Source of the DNA: Metellina segmentata
Taxonomy: Eukaryota; Arthropoda; Arachnida; Araneae; Tetragnathidae
Direction of reading: 5' to 3'
NCBI GenBank assembly: GCA_947359465.1
Contig: OX375872.1
Location: 11,788,137 to 11,852,136 of the forward strand
Length of the DNA stretch: 64,000 nucleotides
Numbering within the stretch: position 1 is the stretch's first letter; the number at the start of each line of letters is the position of its first letter. The notes below the pieces were generated by a model. That model worked only from the letters and a program-made list of their open reading frames with translations. It had not been told where the DNA came from and ran no database searches. A program made the position numbers and the translations under genes. This document shows, piece by piece, positions 10,414-21,492 of the stretch.

Positions 10414-10722
10414 AGGGTCGCGGTAGCCCGGTTGGAAGAGTAACGAATTAGCAACCGGAGGTTGCAAGTTCGAATCCAACCAAGGCGTCGTGTACAAAAG
10501 TGGCTGATACACTGTTTATTTATCGTGGCCTAAAATATTCTCACGTTAGCGTGATGTGGAAGTTTCAAGAGGTGGGGTGCTAGTTCAGTTGTACACTCTG
10601 AGCGTGGTTGAATATTATGTGGTGTTGTCTTCTGATCTTTCCCTTCGGGTTTGATCCCGGACAGTCGCCCGTAGTCAGTTGTATTGCTCCAATGCAACAT
10701 AAATTAAAATTCCTACCCACCA
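10414..10722 (+). repeat. Full-length tRNA-derived SINE (reference copy)
   Basis: About 307 bp. The head contains an A-box-like TAGCCCGGTTGG at 10424 and a B-box GTTCGAATCC at 10468, spaced as in RNA polymerase III promoters. The body follows (GTGGCCTAAAATATTCTCAC, CTTTCCCTTCGGGTTTGATC, CCGGACAGTC) and then the tail TTAAAATTCCTACCCACC. The tRNA-like head is shared with 39860-39920. The family is not one I can name. Confidence 0.85.
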
Positions 10723-10839
10723 AGAGGGTGAAAGAGTAGTGCAATAATTTGTTTCATTAATGTATATAATAAAGAAAAAAAGATTATCCCTTTGTATGGA
10801 TACGCCATTGTATTAATAGCCGTTGAATCAGTGGGTATG

Positions 10840-11045
10840 CTCACTGCGCTAGCAACCTTCGAGTTGTAGGCGGTGCAAGTTTGATTCCTGTCAAGTATAT
10901 TCTTCCCTGAGCGTATTTCTCTCTTGTGTGCCAGTAGCACTTTCAGTGTGTGTATGTCTATTACTTGACACTGTATGCCTTGTGCCTGGCGCATCATGGC
11001 TATAAAAACAATCACCATAAAACCCCAAAACAACCAACGAACGCT
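10840..11045 (+). repeat. LINE 3' end, truncated copy
   Basis: Matches a 3' end also seen near 15800-16015, 46625-46775 and 54685-54880: CTTGACACTGTATGCCTTGT, then GCGCATCATGGCTATAAAAA, then an A/C-rich tail (CATAAAACCCCAAAACAACC). No coding part is present. 5' truncation to the last 150-200 bp is typical of non-LTR retrotransposons. Confidence 0.6.
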
Positions 11046-11639
11046 ATAACAATATTGATATTTTTTAACCTCCAAAAAAGGTTATTGTGAAGTCTCCCTT
11101 CCTGGCGACAATCCATCCAGCCTGACTGCATCTCTCGGTATCGTTGTACTCTCATAAACCGTACTCTGAAGTATGATCTCTTAAAAGCATAAAGCGAGTA
11201 TTGCATTTCCGGTTTTTAAGACTTAATTGGAGCAGCAAACTTGGGAAACAATTTCTTAAGTGCTCATGCTTAGATAAACAACCGAGTCTAGCAAACTCCT
11301 TGAAGGTGGAATGCGAAGAAAACAAACTAGGAAGATAAATGTGGAGCTCTTGCTTAAGTCACCGGAAATACGAAGCAAGGAAACATAAGATCTCAGTGCG
11401 GAAATGTGGACAAATGTGGAGGGATTTAATGTTTTAACTGGCACCACAAACGGTTCACGAATAAAAGATTTATCCAGTTTCCTTGATGAGCTATAGGAAC
11501 CTTTAATCTTCAGAATCAGAAATATCCGTCCTATTGGGAGCACTTATCCCTTCTGTATCGGAGAGGACAAACATTCCTTGAAGAAGATTATACAAAAAGA
11601 TTATCTTACATTCAAATAAATTTCTATAACCACCTGAGA
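11046..11639. other. No recognised feature
   Basis: Several short overlapping minus-strand frames (up to 95 codons) are not recognisable and show no splice signals that I trust. Confidence 0.35.
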
Positions 11640-11815
11640 TTAGATAGTTAAATTTACGTCCGGGTTCCTCATCGGACCGTAGTTCAAAATCACATGGTTT
11701 CATTCAATTCAAATTCACAAAATCACATCACGGATATTTCCCCTTGGGGATTGAACACAGACCGTTGCCAATATCTCGTTGTGTTGTTGCTCTAATACGA
11801 TGACAATTAAAACAC
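11640..11815 (+). repeat. SINE fragment
   Basis: 3' half only: 'ctcatcggaccgtagttcaa', 'tccccttggggattgaacac', 'gttgtgttgttgctctaata'. Confidence 0.65.
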
Positions 11816-11835
11816 TTTCCGACGGTCAAGATAGG

Positions 11836-12238
11836 TACTTTAGGTAAGTATTTTAATTAACGTCACACTGGAGCAGCACAAAGGGCTATTGGCAACGGTC
11901 CGGGTTCAATCTCGAAGGGAAGATACAAGGACAAAACCTCGTAACTTTGAACCACGGTCAGATGACGATAATGTTAGCAAAATAGGGTTAAGTTTTTTAA
12001 AAAGTTAATATATCTCGTCCATCAATATCCGATTCAGTTTTCCAGTTGATCAGTTGATTGGTCAACACCTGAGCAGGCACCCCCTCTCCAAACTTCAACA
12101 CCACGCCACGAGCATATGAGGACATATTTAACGCTACCCAGCCCCTGATTACCCAATTGTCTTTGGTTGGATCTTGTCTCAAACTTGCAACCTTCCGGTT
12201 GACAATCAGTGACTGTACTAACTGGACTACTCTAGCTC
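11836..12238 (-). repeat. SINE copy, minus strand, carrying a family 1 MITE fragment
   Basis: Tail complement (TTTTAATTAACGTCACACTG) at the left and B-box end (CTTTGGTTGGATCTTGTCTC) at the right. Between about 11965 and 12070 it is interrupted by MITE sequence ('aatatatctcgtccatcaat'), so a MITE or part of one inserted into the SINE. Confidence 0.7.
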
Positions 12239-13258
12239 TAAACTTCCAGGGTTCATATGCGTAAATACATCTTGCAACTTGCAGAATGTCTGTCAGACTT
12301 CGAATCAGTTTGGAATTTCTTGACAGATAAAATATTTTATAACGATGTGTTCCAATCAAATCAACTTTCTAAACTTTTCAGATGATTCTATTACAAAGAA
12401 AGGATAAATATAATGTTTTTAAAGCTTTCTAATCTACAGATTAGACAAATAGAATAGTTCTAAATGAATATCATACAGTTTGAAAGCATCCATGGATTCT
12501 ATAGAAATATGTGATTATTTAGTTATTAAGTGTGCCTTGGTGTAATAGCAAGTCCACACTGCTAAAAAATTTTGTGTCTCTCCGAGGATTATCCCTCAGA
12601 GGGGGTCACACACATAATCCTTCCGTGCAATTGACATCTAACCAGTTTCAACCTTCTGTGGAAAGATAGAATCTAACGGATATATGCGTCCCTCAGATGT
12701 TTAAGTCAACTTTGGCAAGTGGATAATTCGTATGCCCCGATTGTTGTCCAGTGCTGTGTGGTATAGCCTAAGAGAAATGAGAATGTTTTTTATCAAAATT
12801 TATCTTTACACAACTGAAAGTCCCTTACTTTCATTTGTATTAGTACACCTATAACAGATATTTCTCATCCTACCTGCAAAATTCGAATGTCCTTTTTTAA
12901 TTTGTTCCGCAATAAATGAAAGATTTAGAGAAAATACTTGACAGAAAAATATTATAAACATATCTTGCAACGAAACTATCGTCCTTTTATGATTAGGTAA
13001 TACATTTGAACGATAAATCTGTGCGCGCCGAAATATCTCAAATGAACAATTTACCTGTGCAAGATAGATCGACAGGGAAATTAACGAATTACTGAATAGT
13101 GTAAAGGACATGTACCGGACAGCCTCTGTTGCAAAACCTGTTCCGAATTGTCACAAGGCAATTTGCTTTTCGGATATTTATTTTCCTTGGAGTACTAAGG
13201 CAGTTTTGTCTACAAGATATCTGGTACAAAATTGATCAGATCTTAGATGAGGTACTTG
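12239..13258. other. Mostly unrecognised; weak family 2 traces
   Basis: 12360-12500 has faint family 2 similarity ('gcatccatggattctataga'). The 101-codon minus frame at 12806-13111 is not recognised. Confidence 0.35.
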
Positions 13259-13370
13259 AAAATTGTTAATTGCGTCAACGTTACACTAGTACAACACAAA
13301 GGGCTATTGACGACGGTTTGGGATCAATTCCGATCGGAAAGATACCAGGACAAGAACTCATAATTTTGAG
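13259..13370 (-). repeat. SINE fragment, minus strand
   Basis: 'caacgttacactagtacaac' and 'gggctattgacgacggtttg' are the complement of the SINE 3' part; the rest is missing. Confidence 0.6.
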
Positions 13371-13460
13371 CAACCGAAACACTTGGAGCATTAATACGCT
13401 TTGCCATCTTATCTAATAAAATTATGATAATATGTTTGTATCCTAAATATGGTGTATATA

Positions 13461-14165
13461 TACTCTCTAACAAAAAGATCAACGTTCCAAGGAGTTGTCC
13501 GATTGCAATAAAAATGGGTGGATGTGAAGAACATACAAGAAAAATAAATGATTCAAATTTCAGAACAATTGAATGATTTATTTCAGAGTTTGACCGCTAC
13601 AAAGGGAGGAAGTCAGTGAGGCGTTGGATCCACCTCTGGCCTGGATCCCGGCGTGGCATAGACTGAAAAAATTCCCGGATGGTGTCCTGTGGAATTTATT
13701 GCCAAATTGTCCCCCAAGCGTCGGGCTACAAGGTCAACATTCCGGGATGGTTACAATCGCCTTCCCATAACGTCCCAAATGAGCTCTATGAAAGAGAGAT
13801 CAGGAGACCTAGCTGGCCAAAGAAGTGTTCGGAAAGTTTGAAGACAATTCATAGCAACACGTGCCTTGTGCGACCGGGCATTATCTTGTTGAAAAGTAAG
13901 TTCGGGGTGTCGCAAAAGGAACGGTAACGCAACCGGTCGTAGAATGTCGTCTTTCTAAGTGTGCCAGAAATGATTACCAAAGGGATCCGGCTATCAAAGG
14001 AGATAGCACTCCAGACCATAATACCCTGCTGTGGGCATGTGTGGCGTGCGACAGTAAGGGCAGGACACCCACGCTGTCCTAGACGTCTCCATACAGTTTT
14101 CTGTTGTTGTCAGAACACAGTTGGAAAAAGGACTGGACACTAAATATTAAACATCCCCACTCAGC
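13461..14165 (-). pseudogene. Tc1-like transposase relic, 5' truncated, minus strand
   Basis: The left end (TACTCTCTAACAAAAAGATC, then GTTCCAAGGAGTTGTCCGAT) resembles the right terminal repeat of the Tc1 element at 48063-49467, so the two are related. Reverse reading gives a Tc1 catalytic region: GIMVWSAISFDSRIPLVII, then (after a frameshift) QDNARSHKARVAMNCL with the second aspartate, then ARSPDLSFIELIWDVMGRRL with the third acidic residue. The amino-terminal DNA-binding region and first aspartate segment are missing to the right of about 14165. Stops and at least one frameshift rule out function. Confidence 0.8.
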
Positions 14166-14387
14166 GCCGTTCCAAATGGATTTAGCACGGCACCACTGTA
14201 ATTCGTTCTTGGTGCCTCGATTTATTTTGTTATTGAGTGTATTTTAAACTGCAAAGAGTAGTTGAGATGCCTTTTCTGCGAAACTGAATTTAGGAGGAGT
14301 TAATGTTTCTGAGGTGGTTCTTTATCCATTTCCAGTACGCGATTTGAATATGACGTCACTTAGCTTCTTTTTCATATTCTTCGCATT

Positions 14388-14462
14388 CACGAGATCGATC
14401 CCAGACAGTCACCAAAGTGCCCGATGTTTTCTCCAGTGCAACGTTAATTCAACCGTCAAAAA
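14388..14462 (+). repeat. SINE 3' fragment
   Basis: 'gagatcgatcccagacagtc' followed by 'ctccagtgcaacgttaatt' matches the SINE 3' end only. Confidence 0.55.
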
Positions 14463-14499
14463 AAAACAATGAATTCAAATGAAGTATAAAATATGTAGT

Positions 14500-14996
14500 T
14501 CTACAGAACCACTAGCGCCCTCTACAATTAGCTTCACAGTATATCCTTACTAAACACACCAGCAGCCTAGATGAGTGCCAGAAGCAATGACCCTACCGCG
14601 TTCGTATGGCTTGTCAAAATCTGTTGCCATGTGTAGAATAGCATTAGTTTCTATTGATCAATATCTCGCTTAATTTTGCATTGTTGCGGTTGGAATTTCA
14701 AAACCACTGGCTAAGAACTTTAGAACTCCCGAATCGAAATCAAATATGGAGCGCTACACAAACACTAGCGCCCTCTACAATTAGTTTCACCAGTACACCC
14801 TTCTCGCAAAACACACCAACAGCCTGAGTGCCAGAAGCAATGACCCTTCCGCGTTCGTATGGCTTGTCGAAATCTACTGCCAAGTGTAGAACAGCATTAG
14901 TTTCTATTGATCGATATCTCGTTTAATTTTGCATTGTTGCGGCCGGAATTTCAAACCCATTGGCTAAGAATTTTAGAACTCCTGAATCGGTCCAAT
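14500..14996. repeat. Direct tandem duplication, unit about 253 bp
   Basis: The block from 'actagcgccctctacaatta' through 'cgcgttcgtatggcttgtc' and 'tttgcattgttgcgg' to 'ttagaactcc' occurs at 14511 and again at 14764, with about 10 percent divergence by eye. No coding content is recognised. Confidence 0.8.
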
Positions 14997-15446
14997 CAGA
15001 AGGCTTCTCCTTTGGTTCGCTTGCTGGAGAAAGACACTCATGAAGTATTCACCGGATATTTAGGGACTCGTTTAATTAAATTTCACTGAAAATTATAGTA
15101 TGACGTCTGCGCTTGAAAGACAATCTCCTCATTACATAAGCTGCTGTTTCACACCACACGTTACAAATTAAGATAATTCTTGGATTAAGCTTGGAGGTTG
15201 ATTTTGCTTTCTTCAGCAAATCAATAGATTACTTTTTGGGAAAAGTCGTGAACAGGCCTTGAAACAAGTGTTTTGATTTCGATCTTGAAAGTTTTCATAA
15301 GAACAGCAAAACCAAACATCGCATTGTTCATTTTAACGATGAAATGTCACAGTTCCACCTTATTCTGTTCTGAGGTCTCGAAGGTATAGCTACTTTGGAA
15401 GATTTATTCTCAGAGATTGAATCAAAGTGTTTCCCCAACTTGTTAT
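14997..15446. other. No recognised feature
   Basis: Ordinary AT-rich sequence. Confidence 0.4.
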
Positions 15447-15620
15447 TAACCCTCTAAGCTGAGCACGATTTTTGGATTCTGTAGCATTGCTTTTACTTTA
15501 CACCTTGTTTCATGACTAAGTAACGACATCCATATATTGGCTGAAAGAAACGTTGGAAAGATTCTATTGGGTTATGAAGGTCAAAACTTCTTCGAAGTCT
15601 TGAAGCGAAAACTGCAGATC
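15447..15620 (+). repeat. Family 2 repeat, left end and short body
   Basis: Begins TTAACCCTCTAAGC, matching the start of the copy at 47690 (TTAATCCTCTAAGC), continues to 'tattggctgaaagaaacgtt' and 'ggaaagattctattgggtta', and ends in 'gaaaactgcag'. This copy lacks most repeat units and helps define the element's left end. Confidence 0.6.
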
Positions 15621-15799
15621 AACCGATCAAAATCGAACTCAATAATCAGAATAAAATTATAAAACGGCTCCTTATGATGATTTGTTGAATTAATATTTTT
15701 GGTGTTAATTTCCTTCCCATTATGCTGTATTTGCAAATTTGACGACATTCTGATGAGATGAATTGGATATGCTTCCATGGTTCTCTTGGACATAGTGTT

Positions 15800-16015
15800 C
15801 CAAGCTCAAGGCTCTCAGGGGCACATCTTATTTAAATGTGTATGAGCCCCGAGGTACTCGAGTGATCTTTTCTCTCTTTTTTCTTTTTTACCTTAGCCTA
15901 CCCTTCTGTTATTTGCTTTTTCTTCCTCTCTTAATGCGCTGCCTGTCTTTGTGTTTGGAGCATCTTGGCCAAATATGACCCTTGCCCTATAATACCCGAA
16001 ACCAACCAATAACCT
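15800..16015 (+). repeat. LINE 3' end, truncated copy
   Basis: 'gtctttgtgtttggagcatc' then 'ttggccaaatatgacccttg' and an A/C-rich tail, as in the copies near 10.9, 46.7 and 54.8 kb. No coding part. Confidence 0.65.
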
Positions 16016-16213
16016 AGAAAATAATTTTTCGAAAATAACCTTCAATAAACTAAACCAAGCCTTCAATGCATTAATTCAAGTCTAAAACGTGTCTAACATT
16101 CCAATGAGTACTTTATGCTGTAGACTGCTTCGAAAATTAACTTTACACGCCATGCATTTCAAACCTTATTCTTTAGTATAATCTTAGAAAATATATGTCG
16201 AAAAATTGCCGCT

Positions 16214-16440
16214 CCTGATGTCTGTCTCGATGAAGTATTTCGCTATTAGTAAAACGCAACGTATCTTGATGGACGATATATCTCGTCAAGAGAAGAAAAC
16301 TGACACCAGACCTTGATCTCGTCATCTTAAAAAAATCGGTAATACCTTCATAATGAGGTATATCTTATCTTTAGCAAAATTGGTCAGATCTTGATGGACG
16401 AGATATCTCGTTTAAATCATACTGTCGGTTAGGCCGTCCA
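16214..16440. mobile_element. Family 1 TTAA MITE, reverse orientation
   Basis: Contains 'gatggacgatatatctcgtc', 'accagaccttgatctcgtca' and, at the right end, 'gtcagatcttgatggacgag' followed by 'atatctcgtttaaatca'. The terminal TTAA motifs are degraded. Confidence 0.7.
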
Positions 16441-17907
16441 ACTCTATTTTAAGTACGTTAACGCGGTGAAGTTGAATTTAATCCTACACAACCTTCAGTC
16501 ATATTTTAAAATAGCTACACAGTGAGCCCATTGAAATCACCATTGTTTTCCATTAACATGGGAAAAGCAGCTGTTCTTACTAAAGCCCTTGTATCGATTT
16601 GCTTCTGTGTGGGAATAAAAAACCACCCACTAACTTCTAAAGGTATTGATTTCCTTTTTAATTCTACGGCATGGGAAGGTACTTGCTATTATCTCTTCTT
16701 ATCTTAGACACAATGGGAAAGTTTTTTTTTTATTCATTCTCCTGCAATTTTGTAAATACCGTTAAATTGCATACACTGATATCTGTAAATAAAATAAGTT
16801 TGAAAGGATGACGGAGAAGAATGAAATAAGTTACTCTTCATTTGGTATAACTTGACAAAGGCTTATTTTCGTGTTAGACAGTTCGGTTTCCATGCTCAAA
16901 AGGCCAATGCTCTTGTGAAAACTGTTGACGGAGAATAAAATACATATTTATGCTTCCAAATGAAAAGAAAAAATTTAAGTGTTAGCAGAGAGAAGACAGT
17001 TTTTACTATAATGTCAACTTTAATAAAATGTAAATGTTACTACTAAGTCAACGGACGTATGGAGTAGAAACATAACCTGGTATATATTTTTGGTGTCTAA
17101 GTGCAAATTTAAATTTTCAATTTCAGTGAACTGAGTCCATGGGTTAACTACAAAGCTAACTACTAGTAATTATAGTACGTATACTAGTCTAACCACTGAA
17201 GTAGTAGTTATTTTTTCTACCGTCAAAAAAATCCTTTCCTTGAGAAATACTCTGCAACGCACATAATTTTCCTATTTTAATGAATTTGTGAAAAGTCTAC
17301 GGATTTTGCAGTCACCATGTGGGGAATAAAGTATTTTTTACCTCATTTCACTCTTGATGAGAATGAATTCAATAAAAAGTGAACGACTCAATTATAATAA
17401 TTGAATAAAGCAGACTCCACTCGTGAGGCAATTGATACGGTTTTATCAGTTGAAAAAAATAATCCCCGAGTTTTACAGTTCTCAAGTGTAGTGGCCACCA
17501 AGTGGTTGTCACTCAACCCCAATTTAAGTAAATACCAAAACTGACATCCAATAAAACTTTTATACAAAACGAAGAAGTCACTGAGAGGAAGATTTATGTG
17601 CTCACATTCACAAACTGGGGGGAGGGGGGGGGGAGAAAGGGAATGGAAAAAATTGAAAGTGAATTACACTCAATTGAAAAAAAGTCGATTACGTTTTACT
17701 TTTTGATACGGCTTACTTCTTTTGATTTAACTGACTGACAAAAGGTTTGTAAAGTGGGAATGTCAATTAACTTAATTGAAATTATTTAAATGTACATATA
17801 TTTTCAAAATAAAACGAATGGACCAAGTCAAAGACAAAACTTTTCTTATTCCACTCTTTATTATAATTCTATAACTATTTATTTAAAGTAATTAAAGCGC
17901 TAACGCT
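16441..17907. other. No recognised feature
   Basis: AT-rich sequence with a G-rich tract near 17617-17640. No protein similarity seen. Confidence 0.4.
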
Positions 17908-18140
17908 TTAACCTTACAAGTGGTTTTGACGAGATAGCTCGTCCACAAAAATCTGAACAATCTTGCTAATAACAAGTCATCTCGTCTATCAAGGCCTGAA
18001 CAATTTTTCTAATAACGAGACATCTCGTCAATCAAGGTCTGGTAAGTTTTCTTCTAGTGTGACGAGACATCTAGTCTATCAAGGTTTGGTAAATTTTGCC
18101 AAGGTACGAGACACCTCGTCCAGACAACCACCAATGGGGT
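17908..18140. mobile_element. Family 1 TTAA MITE
   Basis: 'acaagtggttttgacgagat' at the left, three internal units with 'acgagacatctcgtc' variants, and 'cctcgtccagacaaccacca' at the right. TTAA ends are eroded. Confidence 0.75.
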
Positions 18141-18174
18141 TGAGCACTCAAACAACAATATTACAATTGCTATT

Positions 18175-18300
18175 TAGAACCGTGATTCAAATGTACGAGG
18201 GGTTTGCTGCCCTTTTTCTTAGGGATGGATCCAAGACTGTCACCAACAGCCTGTTGTGTTGTTCCAGTACGACGTTAATTAAAATATCTACCTATTTAGA
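18175..18300 (+). repeat. SINE 3' fragment
   Basis: 'gtcaccaacagcctgttgtg' and 'cagtacgacgttaattaaaa' match the SINE tail. Confidence 0.65.
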
Positions 18301-18609
18301 ACTGACATAGTGTTCCTTAAAGCCCGGCATATCCTATTAAAATAATTATGTATCATTGAATAAAAAACATAATATTAAAACAAAATTTGTTTTTTTATCC
18401 AAATGTTAGTGGGGGTCAGAATTTCAAATGTGCATTTTCCCATGCACTCTTTTGTTGCGTTTTAATGCGGATTCCTCGTCACCGAATCTCGCGGTTGTAG
18501 ATCGATGGCCTCGGTTTTCGGTGTTTGCTGTATCTGATTGGTTTGAAGTGTTTGCGCATGACGGTATAAAACGGTACGGAACAAATTACTTCAATATTTC
18601 CTTAAGGCC
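18301..18609. other. No recognised feature; short GC-richer stretch
   Basis: 18440-18600 is less AT-rich than its surroundings but has no recognised product (79-codon plus frame at 18428-18667 not recognised). Confidence 0.35.
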
Positions 18610-20130
18610 CGGTACCTGCACATATTATGTTCTGAATAAATTAGAACACAACTTACAACATCTGTAAAATGAGAGACTGCACATAAAAATACAAAAACTT
18701 TCCTCTTTTCCTGCTCCGCTGGTATTCCTCAGAACTTGGTACTCATACACACTAATTTATAATATTATAAAAGGAAGTTTTTGTCTATTTGTTTGTTGTT
18801 GTTTGTTTGTTGGCCCGCTGACGAATCTATGGAACTTACAGTACCTAATGGGATTTGGCACACAGTGTGGCAACTTAGCCACAGATCTCCAGATAATCCC
18901 TACGAAAGGGATTGTAACGCGCGTCTTCCCTACCCGATGGGGAATTCGTCAGATTGGCTTGGAACGTGGTATCAGAAAGACCACGTCGGAATAACCTCTC
19001 ACTTCTCTTTGTGTTTCATCGTCTTTGTGTCAGTGTCCTGTCTTGTAATAAATATATGTTCAAAATTGAAATGGACTCGGTATAATAGTTATTATGTCAC
19101 ACACAGGTAGGCCAAAGTTTTTGCAATTTTTGGGTAGCGGCGAATTTTAAAATTCAATCTAGAACATTTAAAAAGGAATTTAATAGTTTTTTCACCGTTC
19201 TTACTTCTTTCGAGGAATGAAGAAGCATCAAAATTTAGACTTTTCGCCCCCACGTCACCTTGACGTCAGCCTTTGAAACCAGGTCAAGTTTTTTTCATCT
19301 CCCGTCTAGAATGGGAGAGAACAGATTCGAATGACTTTCGTTTGATTCCAGATTCATTCATTTTGATTTCCTGAGAAATGGATTTGAGTGTGAAGCAAAA
19401 GAAATTATTAAAGTTTTCACTTTCGTTCTTCAGTTCTTTTTTCTAGCTCAGCTATCGTTAAAGATAGAATAAAAATTTTAACGGATCTGAAATCTGCGGA
19501 AAATTTTACACTGCATAGATATCTTTTACGTTTGATTTTCTGTAAAAATAATTTATCAATTAAATATTGATATCTTTTGGTTTGCAAAGCAAATAAACGC
19601 AACGGGCAATGTAACCGCCATAAAAAGAACTGCCATGGACAGCACCCATTTGGTTTACGAAACAAACCAACACCACATTTAATTTGACCCCCACGAAAAG
19701 AAATGTCAAGGGCAACGTTCATGTGGTTTGCGAAGTTATCCAATAGGCTACGAATTCCCGTCTAGTTTGCGAAGCAAACCAACTCCACGTGCAACGCCGT
19801 TATAGCTGTAATCCAAAAGGCTATGAACTCCCATTTGGTTTGCGAAGCAAACCAATAACCCAACAAAAGCAATTGGCACGGACAATGTCAGGCTAGCCAC
19901 GCAGTGGCTAGTGTCTGAATAAATTAGAGAACATCTCAAAACATCTAAGAAATATCTTGAAATATCTGAGAAATGATAGACTGCAAAACAAACATTGCAG
20001 TGCAAAAACGTTCAATATTTTCTGCTCCATAGTATTGTCTGAATAAATTAAGGGGTAAAACTTAGAACATGAAAGAAAATATTGAAACATCTCAGCAATG
20101 AGACTGCACATTGAGATATAATTTGTCACA
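18610..20130. repeat. Three units of a roughly 120-bp direct repeat, split by a Helentron-like insertion
   Basis: The unit starts TGTCTGAATAAATTAGA and ends 'ttttctgctccatagtat'. Copies lie at about 18620-18725, 19912-20034 and 20035-20125. The element 18726-19911 lies exactly between the first and second copies: the intact junction '...agtat|tgtctgaat...' at 20034/20035 represents the empty site. Confidence 0.75.
18726..19911 (+). mobile_element. Helitron-like (Helentron-like) element with TC start and CTAG end
   Basis: The 1,186-bp insert begins TCCTCAGAACTTGG and ends in a hairpin (GCCAC-GCA-GTGGC) directly followed by CTAG. It is inserted between two T residues, deduced from the neighbouring empty repeat. 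No terminal inverted repeat or target duplication is visible, as for rolling-circle transposons. The interior carries five versions of a palindrome, best GGTTTGCGAAGCAAACC, near 19580, 19655, 19722, 19768 and 19838. No Rep/helicase frame is present, so it is non-autonomous. T/T insertion suggests the Helentron (HLE2) branch; that assignment is inference. Confidence 0.6.
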
Positions 20131-20814
20131 AACTCATCTTTCTTTGTATAAGTAAAGAAAAACTCCAACATGATTTACTAGAGGGTGACTCGAATTAAAT
20201 TTTGCAGGAAATAATACGCATGTTTATGATCCAGATGAGTTTTACGCGTCATTCCTTCAGTAAATGATACCCTAAACTCCTTACTTCGCCTCTCAGTCTT
20301 GTTACTTATTTCTATTCTTTCTAGCACACAACCGTAAAAGCTTTAACTCTTCCGACAATCTTTTACCTTCGGCTGCAGTAATTCTGCCGGCCAAAAAGTA
20401 ATTTTTATTTCAAATCCTCGGGCACAAAACGAAAACCGAGCATTTCTTAGCACTAACAGAGTTGACTCGAAAGAAGTCTTCTTTTCTATGCTATTTTTAA
20501 TACTCCTGCTTTCAGTACGGACGAGGGTTTTGAATGAATTAAGGGACAGTGAGGAAGAGAGATCAATTATGTTTAAGTTCTCTTCACGTGTTGTAGGAAT
20601 AGTATCTTTTCCACTGTGCGACGGATAAAATAAATATTTAATTTAACTTACGTAATTAGTGAGAGTTTTTTTTTATTACGAGAAAGAGTGATATTTTTTG
20701 GTTGTGTCACGATATTCGTAAAACGTTTTTAGGAAGTTTGCTTTCAGGAAATTTTGTGTGTGTGTACAAAATAATTGTCCCTTAACAGAAACTGAGAAAA
20801 GTCTCTTAGCTGAA
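20131..20814. other. No recognised feature
   Basis: AT-rich sequence with short unremarkable frames. Confidence 0.4.
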
Positions 20815-21030
20815 ATGTTTCAGATTTTGCCATTAGCAAAACTGGCAGATCTTGATGGTTAAGATATATCGTTATAAGAAAAACTGACCAGATCTTGATC
20901 ATGTCATAATCAAGAAACAGCAATGTATCCATCATATGGCATTATGGATGACGTAATATCTTGTCATTAACAAAATTGGGCAGATTTCTATGGACGATAA
21001 ATCTCGTCTCGAAACTAATATGATAGGGAT
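20815..21030. mobile_element. Family 1 TTAA MITE, degraded
   Basis: 'agcaaaactggcagatcttg', 'actgaccagatcttgatcat', then 'ggacgataaatctcgtctcg' at the right. Ends eroded. Confidence 0.65.
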
Positions 21031-21171
21031 AACACCTCTATTTTAGTTTTAACGTTTTCATCTTAGCGTTAGTTGTATTATTATCAAAAGGGGAAATTTC
21101 AATATTGGTCACACTATAACATTGAAGTTATTAAACGTCGACTCATGAAAATGAAATATTAATGAAATACT

Positions 21172-21365
21172 AACCTTCGTATTGGTTGTCTCGAAGAGCT
21201 ATCTCGTGATTAAACGGAACTAACCGGATCTTAATGGTGAGGTAACTCTTCATTAGTAAAACTAGTCATATGAAGTAATCATAAAAAAATCGCCAATAAC
21301 TTGATGGCGAGATTTATCGTCACTAGAAAAATTAATCAAATATTGATGGACGAGATATCTCGGTG
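21172..21365. mobile_element. Family 1 TTAA MITE, right end replaced by a SINE
   Basis: Starts 'taaccttcgtattggttgtc' and ends 'gatggacgagatatctcg', where SINE sequence takes over abruptly. Confidence 0.7.
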
Positions 21366-21492
21366 TGTCACCTTAGGTGCAGATCTCGTCATATGACCGT
21401 TGTTCAAAATTACGAGGTGTTGTCTTCGGTTCTTTGCCTTCGGTTTGATCCCGGACCGTTGGCAACAAATTGTTCTGTCATTCCAGTGAATC
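21363..21492 (+). repeat. SINE fragment joined to a MITE
   Basis: 'aggtgttgtcttcggttctt' with 'cggtttgatcccggaccgtt' is the SINE 3' half. Confidence 0.7.

Noticed and set aside
10414..10480. tRNA gene
   Set aside because: A and B boxes are present but the cloverleaf cannot be folded convincingly and the sequence continues as the SINE body.
11997..12359. 120-codon minus-strand frame
   Set aside because: Runs through a SINE and a MITE fragment; accidental.
18803..19110. Protein-coding exon in the Helentron-like element
   Set aside because: Two short overlapping frames with no known domain and no Rep/helicase motifs.
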